In this document: in pieces, positions 50,667 to 60,593 of the stretch
Layout: every line of letters begins with the position of its first letter
How positions within the stretch are numbered: the first letter of the stretch is position 1
Source of the DNA: CAYQSU01 sp964420325
GTDB taxonomy: Bacteria; Pseudomonadota; Alphaproteobacteria; Rhodospirillales; Defluviicoccaceae
DNA: 64,000 nucleotides
Direction: 5' to 3'
Assembly (NCBI GenBank): GCA_964420325.1
Contig: CAYQSU010000009.1
Span: 7,599-71,598 of the forward strand
The notes under the pieces: model-generated
The model's input: only the letters and a program-made list of their open reading frames with translations
Told to the model about the DNA's origin: nothing
Databases searched by the model: none
Translations under genes and position numbers: made by a program

Positions 50667-51470
50667 ATGCCCTGTCTCGTGACGATGTTGGCGGCCGCCC
50701 TGATGGTGGCGCTGTCGGCCTCCGTTTCCCGCGCCGAGGAGACCTCGCCGGTCCGTCTCGAGGTGGCCTACGGCCAGACCTACGCCGTCTCCGGCATGAC
50801 CTTCAGCTGGACGACTGTGCGGGCCAAGGTGAAGAACATCGCTTATGAGAAGAGCGTCGTCCTCCATTACCGGGACAGCGACGGCACCTGGAAGGACCAT
50901 CCGCTCGGCTTCATGGGCCACTACGGGACCTACGACGTCTTCGGCGGCACCGGCTCGACGCCGACGACGGGCGAGTTCGTCCTCCGCTACACGGTGCCGG
51001 GCCAGGAGCACTGGGACAACAACAAGGGCGCCAACTATAAGATCGGCACGTTCAAGGGGGTGGTCGGCGGCAACGTCATGCTGAAACAGGCAACCGCCCA
51101 CATCGGCCACGAGGTCGGCGGCGGCTTCACCTTCACCACGTCCTGGTTCGACGGCGAGATCTACGTTCAGAACCTGTCCCACAACAAGCGCGTCGGCGTC
51201 CGCTACTCGGCCGACGGCGGCGTCACCTGGGTCGATGTCGACGGCTCTTACGTCGGGCCGGAGCGCGCCGTCGCCGGTGACGTCAGCGGCGTCGAGGTCT
51301 GGCGGTTCAAGACGCCGACGCTCAACCTGAACACCGCGGCCGGCGCGTTCCGGTTCGCCGTCTACTACGAGACCAGGGACCCCGGCCCCGGCTTCGGGAC
51401 CCAGTTCTGGGACAACAACTTCGCCCAGGACTACGTCCTCGACAAGGCCCACGGCACGACGACCGAGTAG
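50667..51470 (+). CDS. Secreted protein with tandem CBM21-like domains
   Basis: A 267-residue exported protein with signal peptide (LVTMLAAALMVALSASVSRA). Two beta-sandwich units of CBM21 type follow. The first has VKNIAYEKSVVLHYRD and ends GQEHWDNNKGANYKI. The second has VQNLSHNKRVGVRYSADGG and ends FWDNNFAQDY. CBM21 binds starch or glycogen; it is best known from fungal glucoamylase and from targeting subunits of eukaryotic protein phosphatase 1. There is no catalytic domain. ATG 50667 with GGAGGG 8 bases upstream is preferred to TTG 50661. A free-standing secreted glucan-binding protein is the best description. Confidence 0.75.
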   Translation: MPCLVTMLAAALMVALSASVSRAEETSPVRLEVAYGQTYAVSGMTFSWTTVRAKVKNIAYEKSVVLHYRDSDGTWKDHPLGFMGHYGTYDVFGGTGSTPTTGEFVLRYTVPGQEHWDNNKGANYKIGTFKGVVGGNVMLKQATAHIGHEVGGGFTFTTSWFDGEIYVQNLSHNKRVGVRYSADGGVTWVDVDGSYVGPERAVAGDVSGVEVWRFKTPTLNLNTAAGAFRFAVYYETRDPGPGFGTQFWDNNFAQDYVLDKAHGTTTE

Positions 51471-51489
51471 CAAGAGGGCGCGGCGCCGC

Positions 51490-52665
51490 TCACCGGCTGA
51501 GCTCGCGGACGGCGCGGTCGAGCCCTTCGAGGGTCAGCGGATACATCCGCCCGGCCATGAGCTGGCGCACCATCTGGACCGAAGCGGACATCTCCCACCA
51601 GCCTTCCCGGGTCGGATTGAGCCAGACCGCGCGCGGATAGACGGCGAGCACCCGCTGCATCCAGACGTGGCCCGGCTCGTCGTTCCAGTGCTCGACCGAG
51701 CCGCCCGGATGTAGGATCTCATAGGGGCTCATCGACGCGTCGCCGACGAAGATCGCCCGGTAGTCGTGGGGATAGGTGTGGAGAAGATCCCAGGTCGCGA
51801 TCCTCTCGGCGTGGCGTCGGCGATTGTCCCGCCAGACGCGCTCGTAGAGACAGTTGTGGAAATAGACGTACTCGAGATGCTTGAACTCCGACCGCGCCGC
51901 CGAGAACAGCTCCTCGCAGACCTTGACGTAGGGATCCATGGACCCGCCGACGTCGAGGAACAAGAGCACCTTGACGGCGTTGTGGCGCTCGGCACGCAGC
52001 TTGAGATCGAGGTAGGCCTTTCTCGCCGTCGCCGCGATCGTTTCCGGAAGATCGAGTTCGGTCGCCGCGCCATCGCGGGCGAACCGGCGCAAACGGCGGA
52101 GCGCGATCTTGATGTTGCGGATGCCGATCTCCACCGAGGAATCCAGGTTCCTGAACTCGCGACGGTCCCAGACCTTGACCGCGTGCAGGCTGCGGTTGCC
52201 GTCCTGGCCGATGCGCACCCCTTCCGGATTGTAGCCCCACGCTCCGTAGGGAGAGGTGCCGGCGGTGCCGATCCACTTGCTGCCGCCGTGATGGCGCCCC
52301 TTCTGCTCGGCGAGCCGCCGGCGCAGCGTCTCCATCAGCGTGTCCCAGCCGCCGAGTGAGCGGACCAGCGCCTTCTCCTCCTCGGTCAGCAGCCGCTCGC
52401 CCATCTTCCTAAGCCAGTCCCCGGGGATCGCCACCGCCTCGTCCGCCGCCGCCGGCTCGAGGCCCTTGAACACCTTGGCGAAGACGCGGTCGAAGCGGTC
52501 GAGGTTGCTCTCGTCCTTCACCAGGGAGGCGCGGGCGAGGTAGTAGAAGTCGTCGACGCTGTAGCCGGCAATGCCGGCGTCGGTCGCCTCCAGGAGCGTC
52601 AGGTACTCCCTGAGGCTCGCCGGCACGCCCGCCTGCCGCAGCTCGACAAAGAAGCCGATGAACAT
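51490..52665 (-). CDS. CoxE-like VWA-domain protein
   Basis: A 391-residue cytoplasmic protein. The helical N-terminal part begins MFIGFFVELRQAGVPASLRE. The C-terminal von Willebrand A domain has the metal-site VLLFLDVGGSMDPYV, where the usual DxSxS reads DVGGS, and continues with FVGDASMSPYEI. Such proteins partner MoxR ATPases as metal-site or complex-assembly chaperones. The MoxR gene lies just upstream on the same strand. Confidence 0.9.
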   Translation of the reverse strand: MFIGFFVELRQAGVPASLREYLTLLEATDAGIAGYSVDDFYYLARASLVKDESNLDRFDRVFAKVFKGLEPAAADEAVAIPGDWLRKMGERLLTEEEKALVRSLGGWDTLMETLRRRLAEQKGRHHGGSKWIGTAGTSPYGAWGYNPEGVRIGQDGNRSLHAVKVWDRREFRNLDSSVEIGIRNIKIALRRLRRFARDGAATELDLPETIAATARKAYLDLKLRAERHNAVKVLLFLDVGGSMDPYVKVCEELFSAARSEFKHLEYVYFHNCLYERVWRDNRRRHAERIATWDLLHTYPHDYRAIFVGDASMSPYEILHPGGSVEHWNDEPGHVWMQRVLAVYPRAVWLNPTREGWWEMSASVQMVRQLMAGRMYPLTLEGLDRAVRELSR

Positions 52666-52805
52666 GGTCGAAACCAAACCTGCCCGGCGTGTGTCGCTCG
52701 CACAAGAATAGGCCAGGGACCGCGGCAGCGCCATCGTCAGGTCCAGCCGACGATCGAGAGGCCGGACTGCTCGGCGAGGTCGAGATCGGCGTCACGGCGG
52801 CGGGG

Positions 52806-53657
52806 CTAATGCCCTTCGCGGCGGGCGAGGAAGGCGAGGCGCTCGAACAACTGCACGTCCTGCTCGTTCTTCAGGAGCGCGCCGTAGAGCGGCGGGATGA
52901 CCTGGCGCTGGTCCTTGGCGCGGAGGGCCTCGACCGGGATGTCCTCGACCAGGAGCAGCTTGAGCCAGTCGAGAAGCTCGGACGTCGACGGCTTCTTCTT
53001 CAGGCCCGGCACCTCGCGGAGCTGGAAGAAGCAGCTCAGCGCCTCGTGCACGAGGCGCCGGTGGATGCCGGGAAAATGGACATCGATGATGCGCTCCATG
53101 GTTTCCCGGTCGGGGAAGCGGATGTAGTGGAAGAAGCAGCGGCGAAGGAACGCGTCGGGCAGCTCCTTTTCGTTGTTCGACGTGATGACAACGATCGGCC
53201 GCTGGCGGGCGACGACCGTCTCCCGGGTTTCGTAGACGTGGAACTCCATGCGGTCGAGCTCGAGAAGCATGTCGTTGGGGAACTCGATGTCCGCCTTGTC
53301 GATCTCATCGATCAGGAGCACCGGCCGGATGTCCATGGCGAACGCTTCCCACAGCTTGCCGCGGACGATGTAGTTGCCGATGTCGTGAACGCGCGCATCG
53401 CCGAGCTGGGAATCGCGTAGCCGGGCGACCGCGTCGTACTCGTAGAGGCCCTGCTGGGCGCGGGTGGTGGACTTGATGTGCCACTGGATCAGCGGCACGC
53501 CGAGCGCCCTGGCGATCTCATGGGCGAGGATGGTCTTGCCTGTCCCCGGCTCGCCCTTGACCAACAACGGGCGCTCCAGCGCGATGGCCGCGTTCACCGC
53601 CACCATCAGATCCTGGGTGACGACGTAGGTCTCGGTGCCTCTGAAGCGCTGGCTCAT
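52806..53657 (-). CDS. MoxR-type AAA+ ATPase
   Basis: A 283-residue AAA+ protein of MoxR type: Walker A LVKGEPGTGKTILAHE, Walker B VLLIDEIDKADIEFPNDM, sensor 1 PIVVITSNNEKELPDA and arginine finger LRRCFFHYIRFPD. MoxR ATPases act as chaperones in assembly of enzymes and complexes together with a VWA protein, here the next gene 140 bases downstream. ATG 53657 is better supported than 53684, with AGGAAGG upstream. Confidence 0.94.
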   Translation of the reverse strand: MSQRFRGTETYVVTQDLMVAVNAAIALERPLLVKGEPGTGKTILAHEIARALGVPLIQWHIKSTTRAQQGLYEYDAVARLRDSQLGDARVHDIGNYIVRGKLWEAFAMDIRPVLLIDEIDKADIEFPNDMLLELDRMEFHVYETRETVVARQRPIVVITSNNEKELPDAFLRRCFFHYIRFPDRETMERIIDVHFPGIHRRLVHEALSCFFQLREVPGLKKKPSTSELLDWLKLLLVEDIPVEALRAKDQRQVIPPLYGALLKNEQDVQLFERLAFLARREGH

Positions 53658-53832
53658 GGGCGTCCTTCCTGTCCGAGGGGACACTGGCGCAGAGGGTAAG
53701 GGCGCCTTGGCCCGACTTCAAGGAGCGAACGCCCGCGGAGCGGCCGGTTTGGCTGTTGCATTTCCGTGCGAGCGGGCGACATCTTAGGCATCGGCCGGCG
53801 ATCGCCGTCGGCCAGCTACCGATCGGACCGTC

Positions 53833-54240
53833 ATGCCGCCGGAAGACAGGGATCGTTGGATGTGGGCCGAAGCCTGCCAGATGCTGGAGCGGGCCGAACG
53901 CCTCCACCGCCAGTTCTTTCAGATCCGACCGAGCCCGGAGAAGCGGCCGCTGTGGGAGCCGCCGGTCGATGTCATCGAAACGACGGAGGAGGTCGGCATC
54001 CTGGTGGCGCTGCCGGGCGTCGAGCCGTCCGAGATCCGGGTCAGCGTCGACGGCGACACTCTCGTCGTCAGCGGCGTGCGGTCGATGCCGCCGGTGTACC
54101 GCATGGCTGCCATCCATCGCCTCGAGGTTCCGCACGGACGGTTCGAGCGCCGCCTGCAACTGACGTGGGACCGCCTCGAGCTCCGCGGCCGCGATGTTCT
54201 CAACGGCTGCCTCCTCCTGACCTTCCGCAAGCTTCCCTAG
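53833..54240 (+). CDS. Small heat-shock protein (Hsp20/alpha-crystallin)
   Basis: A 135-residue Hsp20 homologue that binds unfolding proteins. The crystallin domain starts PPVDVIETTEEVGILVALPG and continues through VSVDGDTLVVSGVRSM to the C-terminal GCLLLTFRKLP. The GVL-like dimer groove motif is replaced by NGCLLLTF. Thirteen bases separate it from lon, so a heat-stress operon is likely. Confidence 0.85.
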   Translation: MPPEDRDRWMWAEACQMLERAERLHRQFFQIRPSPEKRPLWEPPVDVIETTEEVGILVALPGVEPSEIRVSVDGDTLVVSGVRSMPPVYRMAAIHRLEVPHGRFERRLQLTWDRLELRGRDVLNGCLLLTFRKLP

Positions 54241-54253
54241 GCGCGTTGCGACG

Positions 54254-56716
54254 ATGACCAGCGAAACCAACCAGGCGGAGCCGAAAGCGAGAGGGGCCGA
54301 GCGAGAGGCACCGCCCGCGGTGGACCAGACGGGCGAGGCAGCCGGCGCGGACCGCGCCATCCCGGACGATGCGCTGATCATCCTTCCGGTGCGCAACCTG
54401 GTGCTGTTTCCGACGATCATCCTGCCGATCGCCGTCGGTCGGCCGGCATCGGTCGCCGCCGCCCAGGAAGCGGCCAAGAGCGAGCGCCCGCTCGGGGTCC
54501 TCCTCCAGCGCGATCCCGCGGTCGATGCGCCGGGACCGGAACAGCTGCACGACGTCGGCACCGTCGCCAACATCCTCCGCTACATCACCGCGCCAGACGG
54601 CAGCCACCACATCGTCTGCCAGGGCGTCGAGCGGTTCCGCATCCTCGCCTTTCTCGAAGGCTATCCGTTCCCGGTCGCGCGGGTCGAGCGCATCGAGGAG
54701 AAGGAGGGCGCGCACACCCCGGAGATCGAGGGCCGCATGCACCTCCTCCGTGAGCGCGTGGTCGAGGCCCTGAAGCTCTTGCCGCAGGCTCCCGGCGAGC
54801 TGATCACCACCATCCAGGGCATCACCTCGGGCCATCTCCTTGCCGACGCCGTCGCCGGCTTCATGGACCTGGCGGCCCAGGAGAAGCAGGAGGTCCTGGA
54901 GATGTTCGATCTCAAGGACCGCCTCGACCGGGTCCTCGACCTCGTCAACCACCGCATCGCGGTGCTGCGCGTCTCCCGCGAGATCGGCGAACAGACCAAG
55001 GAGTCGATGGAGGAGCGCCAGCGCGAGTTCATCCTTCGCGAGCAGATGCGCACCATCCAGAAGGAGCTGGGCGAGGGCGACGAGAAGACGGCGGAGATCG
55101 CCGAGCTGGCCGAGGCGATCGCCAAGGCGCGGATGCCCGAGGAGGTGGAGCAGCAGGCCCGCAAGGAGCTGAGGCGGCTCGAGCGGATGCCGGACGCCTC
55201 CGCCGAGTACTCGATGGTCCGCACGTACATCGACTGGCTCACCGAGCTGCCGTGGTCTGTGGAGAGCGCCGCGCCGATCGACATCGCAGAGGCGCGCCGG
55301 ACCCTCGACGCGGACCATTACGGCCTCGAGAAGGTCAAGCGCCGCATCCTCGAATTCCTCGCCGTCCGCAAGCTGGCGCCCGAGGGCAAGAGCCCGATCC
55401 TCTGCTTCGTCGGGCCGCCGGGGGTCGGCAAGACCTCGCTCGGCCAGAGCATCGCCCGTGCCACGGGACGCAAGTTCGTCCGCGCGAGCCTCGGCGGTGT
55501 CCACGACGAGGCCGAGATCCGCGGCCACCGCCGGACCTACATCGGGGCGCTGCCCGGCACCATCATCCAGAACATCCGCAAGGCCGGCACGCGGGACTGC
55601 GTGTTCATGCTGGACGAGATGGACAAGCTCGGCGCCGGCTTTCACGGCGACCCCTCGTCGGCGCTCCTCGAGGTGCTCGATCCCGAGCAGAACGCGACCT
55701 TCCGCGACAACTACCTCGGCGTGCCCTTCGATCTCAGCCACGTGCTCTTCATCGGCACCGCCAACGTGCTTGACGCCATCCCGGGGCCGCTCCGCGACCG
55801 CATGGAGGTGATCGAGCTGCCCGGCTACACCGAGGACGAGAAACTGCAGATCGCCCGCCGCTATCTCGTCCGCCGCCAGCTCACCGCCAACGGGCTCACC
55901 CCCGATCACTGCGAGATCACCGACGACGCCCTCCGCGCCATCATCCGCGACTACACCCGCGAGGCCGGCTGCCGCACTCTCGAGAGGGAGATCGGCGCCG
56001 CGTTCCGGCGGGTGGCGATGCGGGTCGCGGAAGGCACCGCTCGCAGGGTTCGCATCGACGCGGGCGATCTGCAGGAGATCCTCGGCGCGCGCCGGTTCGA
56101 GAGCGAGGTCGCGATGCGTACCAGCGTACCCGGCGTCGCCACCGGCCTCGCCTGGACGCCGACCGGCGGCGACATCCTGTTCATCGAGGCGGCGCGCGTG
56201 CCCGGCTCCGGCAAGCTGATCCTCACCGGCCATCTCGGCGAGGTGATGAAGGAGAGCGCCCAGGCGGCCCTGAGCCTGGTCAAGGCCCGCGCCGGGCGGC
56301 TGAAGCCGGGACCGGAGGCGTTCGAGAAGAGCGACATCCACGTCCACGTGCCCGCCGGCGCGATCCCCAAGGACGGCCCCAGTGCCGGCGTCGCGATGTT
56401 CGTGGCGCTCACCTCGATGCTCAGCGAACGGCCGGTAAGGAGCGACCTCGCCATGACCGGCGAGATCAGCCTGCGCGGTCTCGTGCTTCCCGTCGGCGGC
56501 ATCAAGGAGAAGGTCGTCGCCGCCGCCTCAGCCGGCATCCGCACCGTGATGCTGCCGGCACGGAACCGCAAGGACCTCGAAGACGTGCCCGAAGATGCCC
56601 GCAGACGCCTCGAGTTCGTCTGGCTGGAAACCGTCGACCAGGCCGCCGAGCGGGCGCTGCAGCCGGAGGCGGAGGGAGCCGCGGAACTAGAGACCGCCGA
56701 CGCCGCGGCCGGCTGA
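54254..56716 (+). CDS. lon: ATP-dependent Lon protease
   Basis: An 820-residue LonA protease degrading misfolded and regulatory proteins. The N-terminal substrate domain begins ILPVRNLVLFPTIILPIAVG. The AAA+ module has Walker A GPPGVGKTSLGQSIA and CVFMLDEMDKLG. The protease domain has the Ser/Lys pair in PKDGPSAGVAM and GGIKEKVVAAASAGI. An extra N-terminal acidic leader of about 35 residues and a short acidic tail are present. It follows hsp20. Confidence 0.97.
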   Translation: MTSETNQAEPKARGAEREAPPAVDQTGEAAGADRAIPDDALIILPVRNLVLFPTIILPIAVGRPASVAAAQEAAKSERPLGVLLQRDPAVDAPGPEQLHDVGTVANILRYITAPDGSHHIVCQGVERFRILAFLEGYPFPVARVERIEEKEGAHTPEIEGRMHLLRERVVEALKLLPQAPGELITTIQGITSGHLLADAVAGFMDLAAQEKQEVLEMFDLKDRLDRVLDLVNHRIAVLRVSREIGEQTKESMEERQREFILREQMRTIQKELGEGDEKTAEIAELAEAIAKARMPEEVEQQARKELRRLERMPDASAEYSMVRTYIDWLTELPWSVESAAPIDIAEARRTLDADHYGLEKVKRRILEFLAVRKLAPEGKSPILCFVGPPGVGKTSLGQSIARATGRKFVRASLGGVHDEAEIRGHRRTYIGALPGTIIQNIRKAGTRDCVFMLDEMDKLGAGFHGDPSSALLEVLDPEQNATFRDNYLGVPFDLSHVLFIGTANVLDAIPGPLRDRMEVIELPGYTEDEKLQIARRYLVRRQLTANGLTPDHCEITDDALRAIIRDYTREAGCRTLEREIGAAFRRVAMRVAEGTARRVRIDAGDLQEILGARRFESEVAMRTSVPGVATGLAWTPTGGDILFIEAARVPGSGKLILTGHLGEVMKESAQAALSLVKARAGRLKPGPEAFEKSDIHVHVPAGAIPKDGPSAGVAMFVALTSMLSERPVRSDLAMTGEISLRGLVLPVGGIKEKVVAAASAGIRTVMLPARNRKDLEDVPEDARRRLEFVWLETVDQAAERALQPEAEGAAELETADAAAG

Positions 56717-56867
56717 CGAGCGGACCAGCCTCGCTTGGCGAGCCGCCGCGCACCCGCAGCGCGCCCCGCCTTCGCCGGCCGCGGCCTCAAGCGCATGGAC
56801 TTGCTCGCCGGAGGGGCGATAAAAGGCTGCCCGCCTCATCGTTCACCGGCGTACCGACTTTGCAACC

Positions 56868-57656
56868 ATGTCGTTGAGCCTCGGTCCCTACGATCAGTAC
56901 TACCTCGCCCTGGTGGTGATGGTCGGAACCTACGCCGCGGCCGCCGCGCTGTTGTGGCTGTCGCAGCGCTCGCGCTATGCCCTGCGGATCCAGAGGTTCC
57001 GCGGCGTCGCCCAGAACTTCCTTACCGTCATCAACGTCATCTTCGCCCTCAACCTGGCGTTCCTCGCGAACGACACGTGGAGAGCTCGCGACCGTGCCCT
57101 CGACGCCGTGTTCCAGGAGGCCGGCAGCCTGCGCAACATTCTCGATCTCTCGAGCCGGCTCGACGACCCCGAGAGGTCGAACGTCGCTGCCGCGGTCCGC
57201 GCCTATACTGAGAGCGCCGTCACGAGCGAATGGCCGCTGCTGGCACGCCGGGAGAGCAGCCGCGAGGTCTCCCGTCGGCTCGATGCGCTGCTGGAGCTGT
57301 TGGCGAGCCGGGAGGTCGTCGCCGCCGCCAGCACCAGCGTCGCCTCGCAGATGCTGCAGCAGGCGGTCACCGTGCGCAGCATGCGCGATCTCCGCATCAC
57401 GCTCAGCCAGACCCACGTCAACCCGCTGAAATGGCTCGGCATGGTGTTTCTCGGCTTTCTCACGATGATCTCGATCGCGATGGTCCACGTCGACACCGCC
57501 CGCGCGCAGTTCCTGGCCGTGCTCCTGTTCGCGACCGCCGCCGCACCCACCGCGGCGATCATCCTGATCCACGGCAACCCGTTTCAGGAACCGCTGGCGA
57601 TCGCGCCCACACCGATCGCGACGATCGTGGAGCGCGCCGCCGAAGGCAGCCACTGA
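56868..57656 (+). CDS. DUF4239 (bestrophin-like) membrane protein
   Basis: A 262-residue protein with two hydrophobic helices at the start (YYLALVVMVGTYAAAAALLW and VINVIFALNLAFLANDTW), a soluble helical middle, and two helices near the end (LGMVFLGFLTMISIAMVHV, AVLLFATAAAPTAAIILI) before PFQEP. This matches DUF4239. The function is unknown, possibly a channel-like protein. Confidence 0.82.
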   Translation: MSLSLGPYDQYYLALVVMVGTYAAAAALLWLSQRSRYALRIQRFRGVAQNFLTVINVIFALNLAFLANDTWRARDRALDAVFQEAGSLRNILDLSSRLDDPERSNVAAAVRAYTESAVTSEWPLLARRESSREVSRRLDALLELLASREVVAAASTSVASQMLQQAVTVRSMRDLRITLSQTHVNPLKWLGMVFLGFLTMISIAMVHVDTARAQFLAVLLFATAAAPTAAIILIHGNPFQEPLAIAPTPIATIVERAAEGSH

Positions 57657-57725
57657 ACCCGCGCCGCCCTCCCCAACGGGAAGACCGGACAACGGCATAA
57701 GGGGTGGCTGGGTCCCGAACCTCAC

Positions 57726-60389
57726 TCAGGCCGGGGCGCTTCGCGCCTCCGCGAGCGCCCGTTCGATGGCCTCGAGGGCCGCTTTCGCCGAGCCCGCGTC
57801 CGGGCCGCCGGCCTGGGCCATGTCGGCGCGCCCGCCGCCGCCCTTGCCGCCGAGGACCGCCGAGCCGACACGGACGAGGTCGACGGCGTTCAGGCGATCG
57901 ACCAGATCATCGGTCACCGCGACGACGAGGGACGCCTTGCCGTCGGTTGCCGAGACCAGCGCAACGACGCCCGAGCCGATCTGCTTCTTGAGATCGTCGG
58001 CGAGGCTCTTCAGATCCTTGGCCGGCACGCCCTCTACAAGGCGCAGCGAAAGCCGGATGCCAGAGATCTCCCTGATCTCCGGAGCGCCGCCCCGCTCTCC
58101 CGTCGCCAGCGCGCGGCGGGCGTCGGCCAGCTGTCGCTCGAGCCTGCGCCGTTCCTCGAGAAGGGCGGAGATGCGCGCGGGGACCTCGGTCGGCGCCGTC
58201 TTCAGGAGCGAGGCCGCTTCATGGAGCGCCGCCTCCTCCTCGGCGACGAACGCCTCTGCCGCCTCGCCGGTGAGCGCCTCGATGCGGCGGACACCGGCGG
58301 CGAGGGCGCCTTCCGAAACGATCTTGAACAGGCCGATGTCTCCGGTGCGGCGGACGTGGGTGCCGCCGCACAACTCGACCGAGAAGGTGCGGCCGCCGTT
58401 CTCCGGATCGCCCATCGAAACGACGCGAACCTCGTCGCCATACTTCTCGCCGAACAGCGCCATGGCGCCGGCCGCCACGGCCTCATCGGGAGCCATCAGG
58501 TGGGTGGCCACCTCGGTGTTGCGGCGGATCTGGGCGTTGACGTCCTCCTCGACCGAGCCGATCTCCTCTGGCGTCATCGCCTTGGGATGGGACACGTCGA
58601 AGCGCAGCCGGTCGCGGGCGACCAGCGAGCCTTTCTGGGCGACGTGATCGCCGAGGCGATGACGCAGGGCGGCGTGCAACAGGTGGGTCGCCGAGTGGTT
58701 GGCGCGGATGGCGGTACGCCGGCGGCGGTCGACCTCCAGCACGACGTCGTCGCCGACCGCAAGCTCGGCGCCTTCGAGGGCACCCAGGTGCACATGCAGA
58801 TCGCCGATCTTCCGCTGGGTGTCGGCGACGAGAAGGCGGGCGCCGTGGGCGCTGGTGATCACGCCGGCGTCCCCCGTCTGACCGCCTGCCTCGGCATAGA
58901 ACGGCGTCTGATTGCAGACCACCGCCAAGGCGCCTCCCGGCGAGGCGCGCTCCACCCGTTCGCCCTCGACGACGAGGGCGACCACCTTCGCCGCGGCCTC
59001 CTCGGTCTCGTAGCCGAGGAACTCGGTGGCCCCCGTTTCCTCGCGGATCTCGAACCAGATCTCCTCCGTCGCCGCCTCGCCCGAGCCCCGCCAAGCCCTG
59101 CGGGCCTCCTCGCGCTGGCGTCGCATGGCCTGGTTGAAGGCGTCGACATCGACCGCGAGGCCCTTGGCGCGCAGCACGTCCTGGGTGAGATCGAGCGGAA
59201 AGCCGTAGGTGTCGTAGAGCCTGAAGGCGATCTCGCCGGCGAGGACGCCTCCTGAAGGCAGGCGATGGGCGGCCTCATCCAGCAACCTCAGTCCCCGCTC
59301 CAGCGTGCGCTTGAAGCGGGTCTCCTCGAGCTTCAGCGTCTCGGCGATCAGGGCCTCGGCGCGGCCAAGCTCCGGATAGGCGCCGCCCATCTTCGCCACC
59401 AGCGCCGGAACCAGCCGCCACATCAACGGCTCGCGGCAGCCGATCAGGTGGGCGTGACGCATGGCCCGGCGCATGATACGGCGAAGCACGTAGCCGCGCC
59501 CCTCGTTGGAGGGCATCACGCCGTCGGCGATGAGAAAGCTCGCCGCCCGCAGATGATCGGCGATCACCCGGTGGGAGATGCGGTGCTCGCCGTAGGGTTC
59601 GGTGCCGCTGGCCTCGGCCGACGCCTCGACAAGGGCCTGGAACAGGTCGATCCTGTAGTTGTCGTGGGTGCCCTGCAGCACCGCGGCGATGCGCTCGAGG
59701 CCCATGCCGGTGTCGATGGAGGGCTTCGGCAGCGGCACGCGCTCGCCAGGCGCGACCTGGTCGAACTGCATGAACACCAGGTTCCAGATCTCGATGAAGC
59801 GGTCGCCCTCGGCCTCGGCGCTGCCCGGCGGGCCGCCCGGGATGTGCTCGCCATGATCGTAGAAGATCTCCGAGCAGGGCCCGCACGGGCCGGTGTCGCC
59901 CATGGCCCAGAAGTTGTCCGAGGTGGCGATGCGGACGATCCTCGCGTCGGGAAGGCCGGCGATCCGCTTCCACAGATCGAAGGCCTCGTCGTCCTCGGCG
60001 TAGACGCTGACCAACAGCCGGTCGGGCGGGAGTTCGAACTCCTCGGTGACCAGCTTCCAGGCGAGCTCGATGGCGAGGTCCTTGAAGTAGTCGCCGAACG
60101 AGAAGTTGCCGAGCATTTCGAAAAAGGTGTGGTGGCGCGCGGTGTAGCCGACGTTCTCGAGATCGTTGTGCTTGCCGCCGGCACGCACGCACTTCTGCGC
60201 GGTGACCGCGCGCCGGTAGTCCCGCTTCTCGACGCCGGTGAACACGTTCTTGAACTGGACCATGCCGGCGTTGGTGAACAGGAGCGTCGGGTCGTTGCGC
60301 GGCACGAGCGGGCTCGAAGCCACGGTGCGGTGGTCGTGGCGAGCAAAGTAGTCGAGGAACGCCTTGCGGATGTCGTTGACGGTGTGCAT
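57726..60389 (-). CDS. alaS: Alanyl-tRNA synthetase
   Basis: An 887-residue class II synthetase. The catalytic core starts MHTVNDIRKAFLDYF with motif FTNAGMVQFKNVF. The editing domain has zinc ligands in HSATHLLHAALR and CGGTHVRRTGDI, and the C-terminal oligomerisation (C-Ala) region ends RADMAQAGG. ATG 60389 gives the standard start; an ATG at 60398 adds three residues. The adjacency to recA is common in alphaproteobacteria. Confidence 0.97.
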   Translation of the reverse strand: MHTVNDIRKAFLDYFARHDHRTVASSPLVPRNDPTLLFTNAGMVQFKNVFTGVEKRDYRRAVTAQKCVRAGGKHNDLENVGYTARHHTFFEMLGNFSFGDYFKDLAIELAWKLVTEEFELPPDRLLVSVYAEDDEAFDLWKRIAGLPDARIVRIATSDNFWAMGDTGPCGPCSEIFYDHGEHIPGGPPGSAEAEGDRFIEIWNLVFMQFDQVAPGERVPLPKPSIDTGMGLERIAAVLQGTHDNYRIDLFQALVEASAEASGTEPYGEHRISHRVIADHLRAASFLIADGVMPSNEGRGYVLRRIMRRAMRHAHLIGCREPLMWRLVPALVAKMGGAYPELGRAEALIAETLKLEETRFKRTLERGLRLLDEAAHRLPSGGVLAGEIAFRLYDTYGFPLDLTQDVLRAKGLAVDVDAFNQAMRRQREEARRAWRGSGEAATEEIWFEIREETGATEFLGYETEEAAAKVVALVVEGERVERASPGGALAVVCNQTPFYAEAGGQTGDAGVITSAHGARLLVADTQRKIGDLHVHLGALEGAELAVGDDVVLEVDRRRRTAIRANHSATHLLHAALRHRLGDHVAQKGSLVARDRLRFDVSHPKAMTPEEIGSVEEDVNAQIRRNTEVATHLMAPDEAVAAGAMALFGEKYGDEVRVVSMGDPENGGRTFSVELCGGTHVRRTGDIGLFKIVSEGALAAGVRRIEALTGEAAEAFVAEEEAALHEAASLLKTAPTEVPARISALLEERRRLERQLADARRALATGERGGAPEIREISGIRLSLRLVEGVPAKDLKSLADDLKKQIGSGVVALVSATDGKASLVVAVTDDLVDRLNAVDLVRVGSAVLGGKGGGGRADMAQAGGPDAGSAKAALEAIERALAEARSAPA

Positions 60390-60593
60390 GACCCTCATCT
60401 AGGCGCAGCCGGGCAGGAAGGGAACGACCTCGATCGCGCCCGCTTGTAGCCCGCGGGCGGACCGCTGTCCACCCGGCCCGCAGCGCCGCCACGCCGGCGC
60501 CATGGCCGCTCCCGCGTCCGCCTGGACACGTTTGGGGTGCAACGGGCGCGGAGACACTCTATGCTGTCTTGGTGAACCGCCGTCGGAGGCGAC

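Noticed and set aside
53750..53790. A heat-shock (sigma-32) promoter before hsp20
   Set aside because: GTTGCA and CGACATCT at about 16-base spacing are only a loose match to the consensus, so no call was made despite the fitting context.
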